Positions 27,025 through 37,500 of a stretch of DNA of 64,000 nt are shown here, in pieces. Both the position numbers and the translations under genes were made by a program. Numbering within the stretch: position 1 is the first letter of the stretch; each line of letters opens with the position of its first letter. This DNA is from Candidatus Poribacteria bacterium (GTDB lineage: Bacteria > Poribacteria > WGA-4E > WGA-3G), in contig JAPPCZ010000105.1 in NCBI GenBank assembly GCA_028824685.1, forward strand, positions 1 to 64,000. The letters are read 5' to 3'. The notes under the pieces are model-generated. The model was not told the DNA's origin, did not search any database, and worked only from the letters and a program-made list of their open reading frames with translations.

Positions 27025-28158
27025 ATGAACAAATTCTATTCTATCAGTTCTATCGGAGAAGTCTATGTCCCTGCTGAATGTCGGGAAGCAGTCTTTGCAC
27101 GAGCACGTGTCAAGTTGTTTTCCAATCAAGAGTTGGTGTATCTCGGACGGGTTTTCACGCATATTCAGCGCGGTGGTGTTGCTGTTGTTGCAGGGGAATG
27201 GGAACAAATTACAGCCGTAATGGACTATATCCAGCGACACAAAAAGGAATTATCCGCGTCAAATACTGACCGATCTGAGAGAGGCAAGTCACGACATCAA
27301 CGCTATAATCCGAAACAGGATAGAGAAGCAGCACTGTCTAAACTGATGTGTTGGGCAAATCATGAGGGTATTTTACAGGTTGAACCTGCTCCCGTTTTAC
27401 CTCATTTATTGGAGTTGATTGGTGAACCGCCAAATGCTAATGAAGATTATCCTTTTCTTGTGCCTGTCGTTACTATTCAACGCATTCAAAACGCGCTTGA
27501 AAAAACATATCCTATTCACGCCTTAGGCGCCTCCCTCGTTGCGTCTGAAAATGTCCTCGCGCCACGTTCTCAAGAAACAATTGAATGCTTTCAAGAGGCA
27601 TTGCAAAGGGTGCAGAATGAAAACTTAGATAGTAAAGCGATAGTCGCAGACATCGGTTGTGGTAGTGGGTGTTTAACACTGCTTGCACAGCAGGAGTTAG
27701 GAGAAGAAGCGGAAATATATGCTTCTGATTTACTTCCAGAGGCGGTAGCAACGACGAAAATAAACCTTCAACGCCTGCTTCCAAATACGGACAATGTGCA
27801 GGTTATACCACCAGGAGATCTGTTTGATCCGTTTCCGTCAGTCCAATTTGACATCATCATTTTCAACGCGCCGTGGGTAGTTGCGCGTGTCCGAAACAGA
27901 GCAGAATTGGCAATTCACGACGAAAAACAGCAAACATTGAAACGTTTTTTTGAACAGGTGCCGAACTTCTTAAAACCTGATGGCACTTTGCTATTAGGCT
28001 ATGCGGATGCCTCCGGTCCAAAAGCGATAGCGAACCTTGAAGCGATAATTGATGAGTCAGGTTTTGTCTGCAAAAACCTTTTTAAAAGACGGGTTGCAAC
28101 GCATCGGTCTAAACGGAAGTGGGAACACATTCAGGTTTATGTTTTAGGGAAGATATAA
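27025..28158 (+). CDS. SAM-dependent methyltransferase (HemK/PrmC/RlmG-like fold)
   Basis: 'IVADIGCGSGCLTLLAQQELG', 'IYASDLLPEAVATTKINLQ', 'FDIIIFNAPWVV' (NAPW in place of NPPY). Confidence 0.75.
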   Translation: MNKFYSISSIGEVYVPAECREAVFARARVKLFSNQELVYLGRVFTHIQRGGVAVVAGEWEQITAVMDYIQRHKKELSASNTDRSERGKSRHQRYNPKQDREAALSKLMCWANHEGILQVEPAPVLPHLLELIGEPPNANEDYPFLVPVVTIQRIQNALEKTYPIHALGASLVASENVLAPRSQETIECFQEALQRVQNENLDSKAIVADIGCGSGCLTLLAQQELGEEAEIYASDLLPEAVATTKINLQRLLPNTDNVQVIPPGDLFDPFPSVQFDIIIFNAPWVVARVRNRAELAIHDEKQQTLKRFFEQVPNFLKPDGTLLLGYADASGPKAIANLEAIIDESGFVCKNLFKRRVATHRSKRKWEHIQVYVLGKI

Positions 28159-28171
28159 ACAGAACCATTGT

Positions 28172-29779
28172 TCAATCCCGCATAACTGAAACTGTTGCCC
28201 CATCTTTTAGCTGATGTTGATTGTCAACAATCACTTGGGTTGTTTGCGCGAGGCGCGAGTTTATTTCTATTTCGCTACCGTATACGCCACCAACGTTTAC
28301 CTGTTTTAGGCTTGCCACACCTTCCTCAACAACAAAGATGTTTCCTTTTCCATTCTGAATTTGCAGCACGGCACGACGCGGAAGTAGCAGAACGTTTTTT
28401 CGTTCACCCGTTTTGATAGAGATCGTAACTGATGTTCCTGGCTTTAATGCGCTATTGTCAATTGGTGCAGGAGAACCCTTTTCAACGTTCATGCCTGCTA
28501 AATTATGTAGCGTGGTGTGAACAACAACTGTGTTTTCACCCTGTTTTACAGTCGGGCTGATAAAATCAATTGTCCCTATAATGTTTTGAATACCGGATGC
28601 CGTAGAGATAAGCACCATATTTCCGTTCTTAATTCGGCTTATATCGCTAACAGGCACTGTCCAAACGGCTTTGAGAACATCTAATGCGACAACCGTATAC
28701 ACAGGTTGACCAGAAGAAGCGGCGGTTTTGGCATAATCCCCAAGTTCCTGGTACTGCTGCGTAATCACACCATCAATTGGAGAAACAATAGCCGCTTGGT
28801 TCACCTGTTCCCGCGCCAGTTTCAACTGTTCTTCTGCTTCACTGACAGCAGATTTTGAGATTGCAATTTCGCGTTCCCATGCTTTTGCGTCTACGAGTTT
28901 TTGGGCAGTAACAAGGTTCGCTTTTGCTTGCGTAACTTTGGCTTCAGCAGCAGCGATTTCACGTTCCCAACCTTTGCTCTCAACTATTTTCTGTGCAACT
29001 GCCAATTCTGCTTTCGCTTTTTCCACAGCAAGTTGGGCAGTCCCATCTTTAAACTGATTTGCTGAGGCGACAGCCTCCTCATATCGGCTTTTACCCAGTT
29101 TGTAACGTGTATCCGATGATTCAAACGCGCTATCGCTTATAAGTTCTTTTCCGTGAAGTTCCTTATCCCTTTCATAATCCGAAGTTGTTTTGGCGAATTC
29201 TGTTTTTGCCCGTTCCAGTCCCTGCTCTGAACTGACTTTCGCCCGTTCCAAGTTTGACTGGGCAACCTTAAGGGCAGATTCCGCTTCTAATAACTTATTA
29301 CGAATTCGCATCTCTGCCAGCGATTTTGTTTCCTCATGTTTTGCCTCTGCTTCCGCCACTGCTTCTTTTGCTGTCACAAGTTGCGTTTCTACCCGCGTTT
29401 GTGCGTTTGCTTCTGTTGTTGTAAGTTGCGATTTAGCAACGCTTAATGTTACTTCAGCCTTTTTTGCTGCGATGCCTGCCTCACGTGCGTTAATCTGGGC
29501 AAGCATATCCCCTTTTGTCACCTTCTGTCCAACTTGCGCGTTGAGTGCAACAATTTTACCCGAAATATTTGCATAGACCTTAACTTCGGCACGCGGTTGT
29601 AAAAATCCGTTGTAAGTCTTTTCTGAAACAATTGTAACACGACGCGGTGTTTCAACGTGGACAGGTGTTGCCTGTTCCGTTTCTGTTGATTGTTCTGTCT
29701 CTTGTGAGATCACACCGCCCGCGATAAAACATAGAAAAAATGCTGCAATCGATATTACACCTATAAAATTCGGTTTCAA
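28172..29779 (-). CDS. HlyD/RND efflux periplasmic adaptor (membrane-fusion) protein
   Basis: Signal peptide, biotinyl-lipoyl-like 'GKIVALNAQVGQKVTKGDMLAQI', long coiled-coil hairpin, 'IVSPIDGVI'. Confidence 0.9.
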   Translation of the reverse strand: MKPNFIGVISIAAFFLCFIAGGVISQETEQSTETEQATPVHVETPRRVTIVSEKTYNGFLQPRAEVKVYANISGKIVALNAQVGQKVTKGDMLAQINAREAGIAAKKAEVTLSVAKSQLTTTEANAQTRVETQLVTAKEAVAEAEAKHEETKSLAEMRIRNKLLEAESALKVAQSNLERAKVSSEQGLERAKTEFAKTTSDYERDKELHGKELISDSAFESSDTRYKLGKSRYEEAVASANQFKDGTAQLAVEKAKAELAVAQKIVESKGWEREIAAAEAKVTQAKANLVTAQKLVDAKAWEREIAISKSAVSEAEEQLKLAREQVNQAAIVSPIDGVITQQYQELGDYAKTAASSGQPVYTVVALDVLKAVWTVPVSDISRIKNGNMVLISTASGIQNIIGTIDFISPTVKQGENTVVVHTTLHNLAGMNVEKGSPAPIDNSALKPGTSVTISIKTGERKNVLLLPRRAVLQIQNGKGNIFVVEEGVASLKQVNVGGVYGSEIEINSRLAQTTQVIVDNQHQLKDGATVSVMRD

Positions 29780-29852
29780 TATTTTTACCTCCTAATAAGA
29801 AAATAAAGGCTCTCATAATAAAGAACGCGCTCCCGATCTTTATTACAAAACC

Positions 29853-30392
29853 TTAGCTGGATTTGAGTTTATCTTTGAAATCCTTCGTGAACTTCTTCAT
29901 CTTCGGGTGAATTACGAATTGGCAGTACGGTTGCCTGGGATTCAACTGGAAATAGTTTTGGTGGTAGTCTTCAGCAGGATAAAAGACATCAAGCTGCGTG
30001 ATCTCTGTGACAATTGGGTCGTCCCACGTCCCCGATTTATCCATCTCCGCTTTTGATTCTTCGGCAATACGCTGTTGTTCTTCGGAATGATAGAAAATTG
30101 CAGAACGATACTGTGTGCCGACATCGTTTCCTTGCCGATTTAATGTCGTTGGATCGTGTGTCTGCCAGAATACTTCCAAGAGTTCTTTGAAAAAAATCAC
30201 TTCAGGGTCAAACTCTATTTGCGCCACCTCTGCATGTCCTGTCATCCCCGCACAGACAGCTTGATAGTTTGGATTTACAGTCGTGCCACCGGTATAGCCT
30301 GAGACAACCTTGTGAACGCCTTCCACCTGCTGAAAAACTGCCTCAACACACCAAAAACAGCCTGCTCCAAACGTTGCAGTTTCTAATTGCAT
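29853..30392 (-). CDS. msrA: Peptide-methionine (S)-S-oxide reductase
   Basis: 'ATFGAGCFWCVEAVFQQVEGVHKVVSGYTGG', 'HDPTTLNRQGNDVGTQYRSAIF'. Confidence 0.95.
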   Translation of the reverse strand: MQLETATFGAGCFWCVEAVFQQVEGVHKVVSGYTGGTTVNPNYQAVCAGMTGHAEVAQIEFDPEVIFFKELLEVFWQTHDPTTLNRQGNDVGTQYRSAIFYHSEEQQRIAEESKAEMDKSGTWDDPIVTEITQLDVFYPAEDYHQNYFQLNPRQPYCQFVIHPKMKKFTKDFKDKLKSS

Positions 30393-30610
30393 TTTTTATA
30401 TACGGTTCCACACATTGGCGAATACCGCAATGCTCCTACAATCTTAATTTATGTGAAAGTATAATAGCACAAGTGGACGAGTTATGCAACCTGCTTTCAG
30501 GTTAGGGGTATGTAAAGTTTTTGGGAAAACAAACTCACTGTTATTGTGGTATGTGTTACTTTTCCCACTTAGGCGTTGTCTTTATGCCCTTTATTATTTG
30601 CAATATGCAT

Positions 30611-30787
30611 TCAGTCCCGTAGGGACGGTATGTTTATAGAAAACGTTAACACCACCTTAATTGAGTTCCGTAGGAACGATATGTGCATAATCAACTCGGA
30701 CGATAAAATACAACATATCGTCCCTACAGGACTAAAGAGAGATGTTGGTCTCACTTCTATAAACATATCGTCCCTATGGGACTGAAG
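30611..30787. repeat. REP-like cluster (AGTCCCGTAGGGACGATATGTTTATAG family), two direct and two inverted copies
   Basis: Copies at 30611-30639, 30663-30690, 30713-30736(-) and 30757-30787(-). Confidence 0.8.
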
Positions 30788-30892
30788 AGCATATCAACAA
30801 TAGGAAACACGGACAAAACGTTCTGCTTATGTGAAATAATATTTTTCCAAGAGTTATTTAGCACAACTCGTGTAAATAAGTTTACATATATT

Positions 30893-31025
30893 CTGTAGGA
30901 GCGATCTCCGAATAGCGACGAAACTCCTAATAGTCGGGAATCGGAGTTCCCTCCTACAGATCAGATGTAAAGTTAATTGTAGAATCCACTGTAATACGGT
31001 CGCGACCAGGAGGTCGCTCCTACAA
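30893..31025. repeat. Composite of hairpin variants A, D and B
   Basis: GTAGGAGCGATCTCCGAATAGCGAC (30893-30919), GTCGGGAATCGGAGTTCCCTCCTACAG (30934-30959), GGTCGCGACCAGGAGGTCGCTCCTAC (30997-31025). Confidence 0.75.
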
Positions 31026-31112
31026 AGAAATTGAGCTTACAAAACCCTCCCACAAGAAGAAAGCGTCTCTCCACGTCTTAGGGTGGGTTGAACTAAAACC
31101 AAAGGAAATGCA

Positions 31113-32063
31113 TCACAGCAACAACTCCAAATCGGAATCTGGCTCCACCATCTCTTGTAAGCAGGCATCCCAATAAGCCACAGTATACCTTTTTACCTCT
31201 TCAGACTGGTTTTCCTGTTCAAGATAGTTTGCAATCCAGTCTAACAAACGCTGACGTGGAGCCTCTCGAATCTCACCACTGCCCTCATCATAGATGATGT
31301 CTCGGAAATCGGAAAGCGTGTCAACTTCTAACTGCAAATCAGGTTGAAAATACACCGTCAAATTTGCCATTAAACTGAGGGTTAACATTTGAATTGGGTC
31401 AACAGCGATGCTAAGTGGCGGGTCAATCGTAAAAATATCTTCAAGCGGCAATGCTTGGACATAAGCCCATCTCGCTTCAATGTAGTCCAACTGCTGGCGG
31501 ATGATCTCCATATCAGATAGATTAGTGAATGTTCGCGGGGGATGGTTGTTCTTGATTGTTACTTGTGCTGAGGTGATAGTTGTATTATACGATGCTAAAG
31601 CGTCTAAAAATTCCGCTTCGGCATGGTTATATATACGGATGCTGTCAATGTCAAGGTGGGAAAGGGACTCATCTGGTTCAATTATGGCATGTTCAAGAAT
31701 ATGACTGGCTTTTTTCAGTAATGTGTCCGTGAGCGTATTACCGATTTGGAAAAACTTGACGATGGGGTTCGCAAGTAGCACGCTAACTGCCTTGTCTAAG
31801 TTTCCCTTGCTGCCGTATTCTAAACCTAAACTCGTCAATGCAAAAGCGATTTGAATCTGGGCGCGGAGTTCCGACTCATTCGAAAGATCATCTACCTTCA
31901 TAGTGATCAGTTTATGTGCAAGCGCGGCGATGTCCTCGGAAAGCGTCTCCGATTTTTTGGAGTCAACTCTGCCGAGGGTATCGCCGTGCAGTATCGTTCG
32001 TGCCAAGAAAGACTGCCCATCAATGACAGCATCAGCAACAAGGGAAAATTTACTCGTCTGCAT
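31113..32063 (-). CDS. Conserved hypothetical, possible DUF6178-like C-terminal part
   Basis: Acidic alpha-helical protein; overlaps the upstream ORF by 14 nt. Start adjusted to MQTSKFSLV. Confidence 0.5.
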   Translation of the reverse strand: MQTSKFSLVADAVIDGQSFLARTILHGDTLGRVDSKKSETLSEDIAALAHKLITMKVDDLSNESELRAQIQIAFALTSLGLEYGSKGNLDKAVSVLLANPIVKFFQIGNTLTDTLLKKASHILEHAIIEPDESLSHLDIDSIRIYNHAEAEFLDALASYNTTITSAQVTIKNNHPPRTFTNLSDMEIIRQQLDYIEARWAYVQALPLEDIFTIDPPLSIAVDPIQMLTLSLMANLTVYFQPDLQLEVDTLSDFRDIIYDEGSGEIREAPRQRLLDWIANYLEQENQSEEVKRYTVAYWDACLQEMVEPDSDLELLL

Positions 32064-32853
32064 TCTCCTCTTCATCCTCGGCAAGTTCGAGAGAATCCAG
32101 ATCAACTTGCTGCTTCAGATCAGATTCGGTGACGCTGATACCTACCTCACTATCACGTGCTTTGACCCGTTCAGCCCTTTCTGCAGTAGCCTTTTCTAAT
32201 GCAGAAACTAATTCCTTGTCTGCATCCGCTTCTTTGTCAATAGCGAACATTTCTCGCATAAGTTGATTGAAGAGGTCTGCATCCGCCTCCCATATCGCAT
32301 TGAGAATCGCTCTGGCTTTTTCATCTTTACAGTCTATTGATGGAGAACTTGGATCAATGATCCCTTCATCTATCAGCATTGCACCAAGAGCACCTTTCAA
32401 GCTAACACGACTTTTGAGGAGACCGGCAAGGATACGAATATCAATTTGTCCCAAGAACCGACTGAGGTCGTCTCTCTCACATTCAGATAGTTCAAAAAGC
32501 CATAAATTCAACGAATTTTCATCTAATTTGCCATCGCGCCAAACCGCAATGTCAATAATTTCTTCAAATTGTTCGTTAGATAAACATGGTAATAAACCGC
32601 AGGCGAGTCCTGTTCCGAGAAGTGTGTCAAGCACCTGTAGGACATCTTCGGTGGGACTATCCTGAATTAATTCTGTGCAGTCTGGCACCAGATAGTATAA
32701 TTCTTCTCGTTGTTTTGGATTTCGGGTTGCACGGATGATTTCAAGTTGTTGTTCTTTTTCGTAACTTTGGAAAAGTTGTTCTGCTTCGCGTGTGGGAAGT
32801 GATAGTAGTTTTTTGGCTTCTGATTGTGGGACAACTAATTTCTGATTGCTCAT
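32050..32853 (-). CDS. Conserved hypothetical, possible DUF6178-like N-terminal part
   Basis: 'SPTEDVLQVLDTLLGTGLACGLLPCLSNEQFEEIIDIAVWRDGKLDENSLNLWLFEL' resembles remembered DUF6178 repeats. Start adjusted to MSNQKLVVP. Confidence 0.5.
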   Translation of the reverse strand: MSNQKLVVPQSEAKKLLSLPTREAEQLFQSYEKEQQLEIIRATRNPKQREELYYLVPDCTELIQDSPTEDVLQVLDTLLGTGLACGLLPCLSNEQFEEIIDIAVWRDGKLDENSLNLWLFELSECERDDLSRFLGQIDIRILAGLLKSRVSLKGALGAMLIDEGIIDPSSPSIDCKDEKARAILNAIWEADADLFNQLMREMFAIDKEADADKELVSALEKATAERAERVKARDSEVGISVTESDLKQQVDLDSLELAEDEEENADE

Positions 32854-32990
32854 TCCAACCCTCCAAGTGGCCAATGCAAGGTGTCGCGCGTTCTTGTAGA
32901 TAACTGATTATTTCAAAGTGTTCTATCTTTAGGTCTGTTCGGTTTTCTATAGGGCGATAGCAACACCCTACAGCCACAATCTACCAAAGT

Positions 32991-33755
32991 TTAAAAATTG
33001 TTCCTGACAAAGTTCATGTTTTTCGCGGCGGACGCGATCGGGTCATCTTTCCCTGGTGTTTCCAAGACAAACCAACTATCGTAGCCAATCGCATGTGCTG
33101 ATTCAAAAACTGCGGGGAAGTCAACATCACCTTCGCCAGCGTGGTTGCCCCCTGTGTCTTTAATATGCATTTGTACAATTGAATTGCCTAAACTTTGAAT
33201 TTCGGATGGAGAGTCGTAGCCGAAATTTGTCGCATTTCCCATGTCGTAATATACACCGACATTTTTTGAACCGACTTGGTCAATAATCTGTTGGTGTTGG
33301 TCTGCACTCAATGTAGATTCAATCGCAAGAAAGACGTTATGTTTTTCAGCGGTCTCAGCAGCAGCCTTTACGCCATCAAGGAAACGCGGGTCGGTGATAT
33401 GCTCATCCTGTATTTGGCCACCACCAAAAAATGGCACGAGAATAACATTTGTGCCTAATTTTGGGCATGTTTCCGCAAGATATTGCAACTTCGCAATGCC
33501 TTCGGTGCGCACGCTATCTGTTGGATTCATAAAAGAAAATGCTGTAAAACCACCCGGTGACAGCGATGATACTTCAATACCCGCTTCTTCCGCAAGTTTA
33601 TTTACCGTGTCAATCCCGCCTTCTTGCCAAAGCGTGTGTTCTCGATAATTTACTCCCATGCAAAGTTCAATTCCGTCAAATCCTATCTCTTTTGCCTTCT
33701 TAAACGATTCTGCGAACGGAACAGGTAACATCCCGTCTCTTATACCTACTTTCAT
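32991..33755 (-). CDS. Sugar phosphate isomerase/epimerase (xylose-isomerase-like TIM barrel)
   Basis: 'IGFDGIELCMG', 'VFLAIESTLSADQHQQIIDQVGSKNVGVYYDMGNA', 'VQMHIKDTGGNHAGEGDVDF'; RBS before MKVGIRDG. Confidence 0.9.
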   Translation of the reverse strand: MKVGIRDGMLPVPFAESFKKAKEIGFDGIELCMGVNYREHTLWQEGGIDTVNKLAEEAGIEVSSLSPGGFTAFSFMNPTDSVRTEGIAKLQYLAETCPKLGTNVILVPFFGGGQIQDEHITDPRFLDGVKAAAETAEKHNVFLAIESTLSADQHQQIIDQVGSKNVGVYYDMGNATNFGYDSPSEIQSLGNSIVQMHIKDTGGNHAGEGDVDFPAVFESAHAIGYDSWFVLETPGKDDPIASAAKNMNFVRNNF

Positions 33756-33876
33756 ATTTCCCTCCTGTTGATTTTGAATTGTAACATAATTTTTTGCAGA
33801 TTTCAAATAGATTTTCGTTTTTTTAGACAACTTGCATGAAGCGGTAACTTTTGGTAAAATAGTATGAGTAATATTT

Positions 33877-34539
33877 ATGAACATTCCGAGAATTAGGAAA
33901 GTGACACAGATAATTCACCCTATTACACAAAAAGACACAAATTTCCCTGCATCAATAGGTACATATTTAAAAGCAGATACGCCTGAAGTGATATGGGCAC
34001 GTGGAAATATAGACCTATTATCTCATAAAAGCAATTCCTCAAAAGACGATTTGTGGGCACTATTCTGCTCCAGTAAATGCCCTGCCGAGATTATCTTGAA
34101 AACACACGATTTAGCTCAGGAATTCAAGGAGGTAGGTGTCTCAACAATCAGTGGATTTCATTCCCCAATTGAAAAGGAATGTTTAAGGGTATTGTTGCGC
34201 GGTTCACAACCGATAATTTTAAGTCCCGCACGGAGTATTGAAAAAATGCAATGGCTAAGTTCCGACTGCCAAAAGAGGTTATCTGAAGATAGACTCCTAA
34301 TCTTATCTATATTTGAAAATGAACCGCAGCAGTCTGTTTTATTGGCGCGCCCACGCAATCTTTTCGTAGCAGCACTTGCAAGTAAGATATTCATTGCACA
34401 TGCCGCTGAAGACAGTAAAACTTTAGAATTCACACAAACAATATTGAAATGGGGAAAACCAGTTTTCACTTTTGATTCATCATCAAATAAAGCACTTATT
34501 CAACTCGGGGTAAAACCTTATTCAGAGGTTTTACCCTAA
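33877..34539 (+). CDS. Short divergent DprA/Smf-like (Rossmann-fold) protein
   Basis: 'PEVIWARGNIDLL', 'GVSTISGFHSPIEKECLRVLLRGSQPIILSPARSIEKMQ', 'QSVLLARPRNLFVAALASKIFIAHAAEDSKTL..TQTILKWGKPVFTFDSSSNKALIQLGVKPY' track the DprA core in order. Confidence 0.7.
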   Translation: MNIPRIRKVTQIIHPITQKDTNFPASIGTYLKADTPEVIWARGNIDLLSHKSNSSKDDLWALFCSSKCPAEIILKTHDLAQEFKEVGVSTISGFHSPIEKECLRVLLRGSQPIILSPARSIEKMQWLSSDCQKRLSEDRLLILSIFENEPQQSVLLARPRNLFVAALASKIFIAHAAEDSKTLEFTQTILKWGKPVFTFDSSSNKALIQLGVKPYSEVLP

Positions 34540-34567
34540 ACAAATAACCAAAAAAGGAATACTTTAT

Positions 34568-37500
34568 ATGCCACGGATATTTGACAACATTGACCAACGG
34601 CTCTTACAAGCACTGAAAGAAACTCTCGAGTCCTCTACCCATGCAGATTTTTGTGTGGGATACTTTAACCTCAGAGGATGGAGAAGACTCGCAAATTACA
34701 TTGAAAATTGGCAAGGTGGCGATGGCGAATGCTGCCGTTTACTCGTCGGCATGCAGCGCCTCCCTGATGATGAGTTACGTCACGCTTTACGTATTTTTAA
34801 AGATTCCGACAGAATAGATAACCAGACAGCTCTCCGTCTCAAAAAAAGGTTAGCAGAAGAATTTCGCGAACAATTAACCGTTGGTATACCTACTCATGAA
34901 GATGAAATCGGTTTAAGACAATTAGCACACCAACTTCGTGCAGAAAAGGTGAAGGTAAATTTATTTCTTCGACATCCCCTCCATGCCAAACTTTACCTAC
35001 TTCACCGACAAGACCGTGCCGCACCTATTGTGGGTTATCTCGGCAGTAGCAACCTAACGATGGCAGGACTATCAAAACAAGGAGAACTCAACATAGATGT
35101 GCTTGATTCAGATGCATGTCAGAAATTGGAGGCATGGTTTGAAGATAGATGGACCGACAATCGATGCATTGACATATCCAAAGAATTAATAGAGATTATT
35201 GAAGAAAGTTGGGCGCGTGAAAAACCTATTCCACCATACCACATCTATATCAAAATGGCGTATCATCTTTCTCAGGAAGCACGGGCAGGATTGAATGATT
35301 TTCAGATTCCAAGCGATTTTCAAGATAAGCTTTTTGATTTTCAAACAGCCGCCGTTAAAATTGCAGCACATCACCTTAACAAACGAGACGGTGTTCTAAT
35401 TGGAGACGTGGTTGGTCTTGGAAAAACACTGATGGGAACGGCACTTGCACGTATACAGGAAGATGATCACGGCATGAAAACACTCATTATTTGTCCAAAG
35501 AATCTTGTTAGCATGTGGGAACACTATCGTGAAGAATATGGTATGCGTGGAAAGGTACTTTCATTAAGTAGGGTCATAAAGGAATTACCAAGAGAACAGC
35601 GTTATAAACTTGTGATGATTGATGAAAGTCACAACCTCAGAAACCGTGAAGGTAAACGTTACCGGGCAATTCAGGAATATATCTATGAAAATGATAGCAA
35701 GGTTATTCTCCTATCTGCAACACCCTACAACAAAACCTTTCTTGATCTCTCAAATCAACTACGCCTTTTTGTTGATGAAACTAAGGACCTCGGAATTCGA
35801 CCAGAACAATACATAAAAGCGTTAGGTAGTGAAACCGAATTTATTCGTAAACACCAAAGCGGTGTTCATACCCTTGCTGCTTTTGAACATAGTGAATTCA
35901 TTGACGACTGGCGTGAATTGATGCGGCGGTATCTTGTCCGAAGAACACGCAGCTTCATTATGCAAAACTATGCTGAGGAGGATACCGAAACAAAAAGGAA
36001 ATACTTACTATTTCCAGATGGAACACGATCCTATTTCCCAACCCGCGCACCAAAAACGGTTAAATTCACAATAGACGAGAAAGATCCTGATGACACTTAT
36101 GCACAATTATATTCAGATAATGTAGTGAGTATCATAAACAGACTTAACTTGGCACGTTATGGACTTGCAAATTACATTGACGATGCACCAGCAGAACCAC
36201 CCACCGAAGCTGAAAAAGAACGATTACAAGACCTATCACGTGGTGGAAAACGGTTGATGGGATTTTGTCGAACTAATCTATTCAAACGGCTTGAAAGTAG
36301 TGGAAAAGCATTTTTACAGTCTGTTGATCGGCATATTCTACGAAACTATATCTTTTTGTATGCAATTGAAAACGGCAAACCATTTCCAATCGGTGGACTT
36401 GATGCATCCATGCTTGATACACGATTCAGCGATGCAGACACCGACGATGTCAACCTTATCTCAGCTGCTTCAGATGATGAGGATGACGAATTAATTGATA
36501 CAGCCGATTCTCATTCCAATTTGTATACAATTGAAAAGTACAAAGAACGCGCTGCTATTATTTATCAATTCTATTTGACAAAGTACAGAACTCGTTTTAA
36601 GTGGATCCGTTCTGACCTATTTCTGCCAATTCTAAAAGCTCAACTCACTGAAGACGCGGAGGCACTCATTCAGATTTTACAACAATACGGTGAATGGGAT
36701 GAAACAAAAGATGCAAAACTTAACGCTCTTGAGGAACTATTAACCCAAACACATCCCAATACAAAGGTTTTAGTTTTCACCCAATTTGCGGATACTGTAC
36801 ATTATCTAAAAGTCGCATTAGATGAACGCGGTTTGACTCACTTAGCAGCAGCTACCGGGGACTCTGCTAATCCTACGCAGTTGGCAACCCGATTCAGTCC
36901 TGTTAGCAACAACAGAAAAGGTGCTTACAGAGCAGAAGATGAATTGCGTCTCCTCATCAGCACGGATGTCCTGAGTGAGGGCCAGAATCTACAAGACTGT
37001 GCGATCGTTGTAAACTACGATCTGCCGTGGGCAATTATACGTTTAGTCCAACGCGCTGGACGTGTTGACAGAATCGGACAAACTGCAGAAGAAATACTGT
37101 GCTACTCATTTCTACCTGCGGAAGGTGTTGAACGTATCATAAACCTGCGCGGACGCGTCCGAGCACGGCTCCAAGAGAACGCTGAAGTTGTCGGCACAGA
37201 TGAGGCATTTTTTGAAGATGACGGGGAAGATGGTAACACAGCTATCATTAACTTATATAATGAGGAAGCAGGTCTACTTGACGATGATATGGATAACGAT
37301 GTTGATCTTGCTTCTCACGCTTACCAGATTTGGAAAAACGCTATTACTGAAGACCCAGGCTTGGAAAAAATTATCACAAAACTCCCATCTGTTGTGTACT
37401 CAACCAAATCACACACGCCTTCAGATACGCAGCCAGAAGGTGCTTTGGTCTATATCCGTACTGGAGAAGATAATGACGCGCTTGCATGGATTGATCAAAA

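Noticed and set aside
28195-29576. ORFs 28195..28416 and 29190..29576 on the plus strand
   Set aside because: Antisense to the HlyD-like adaptor gene, whose coding signal is strong.
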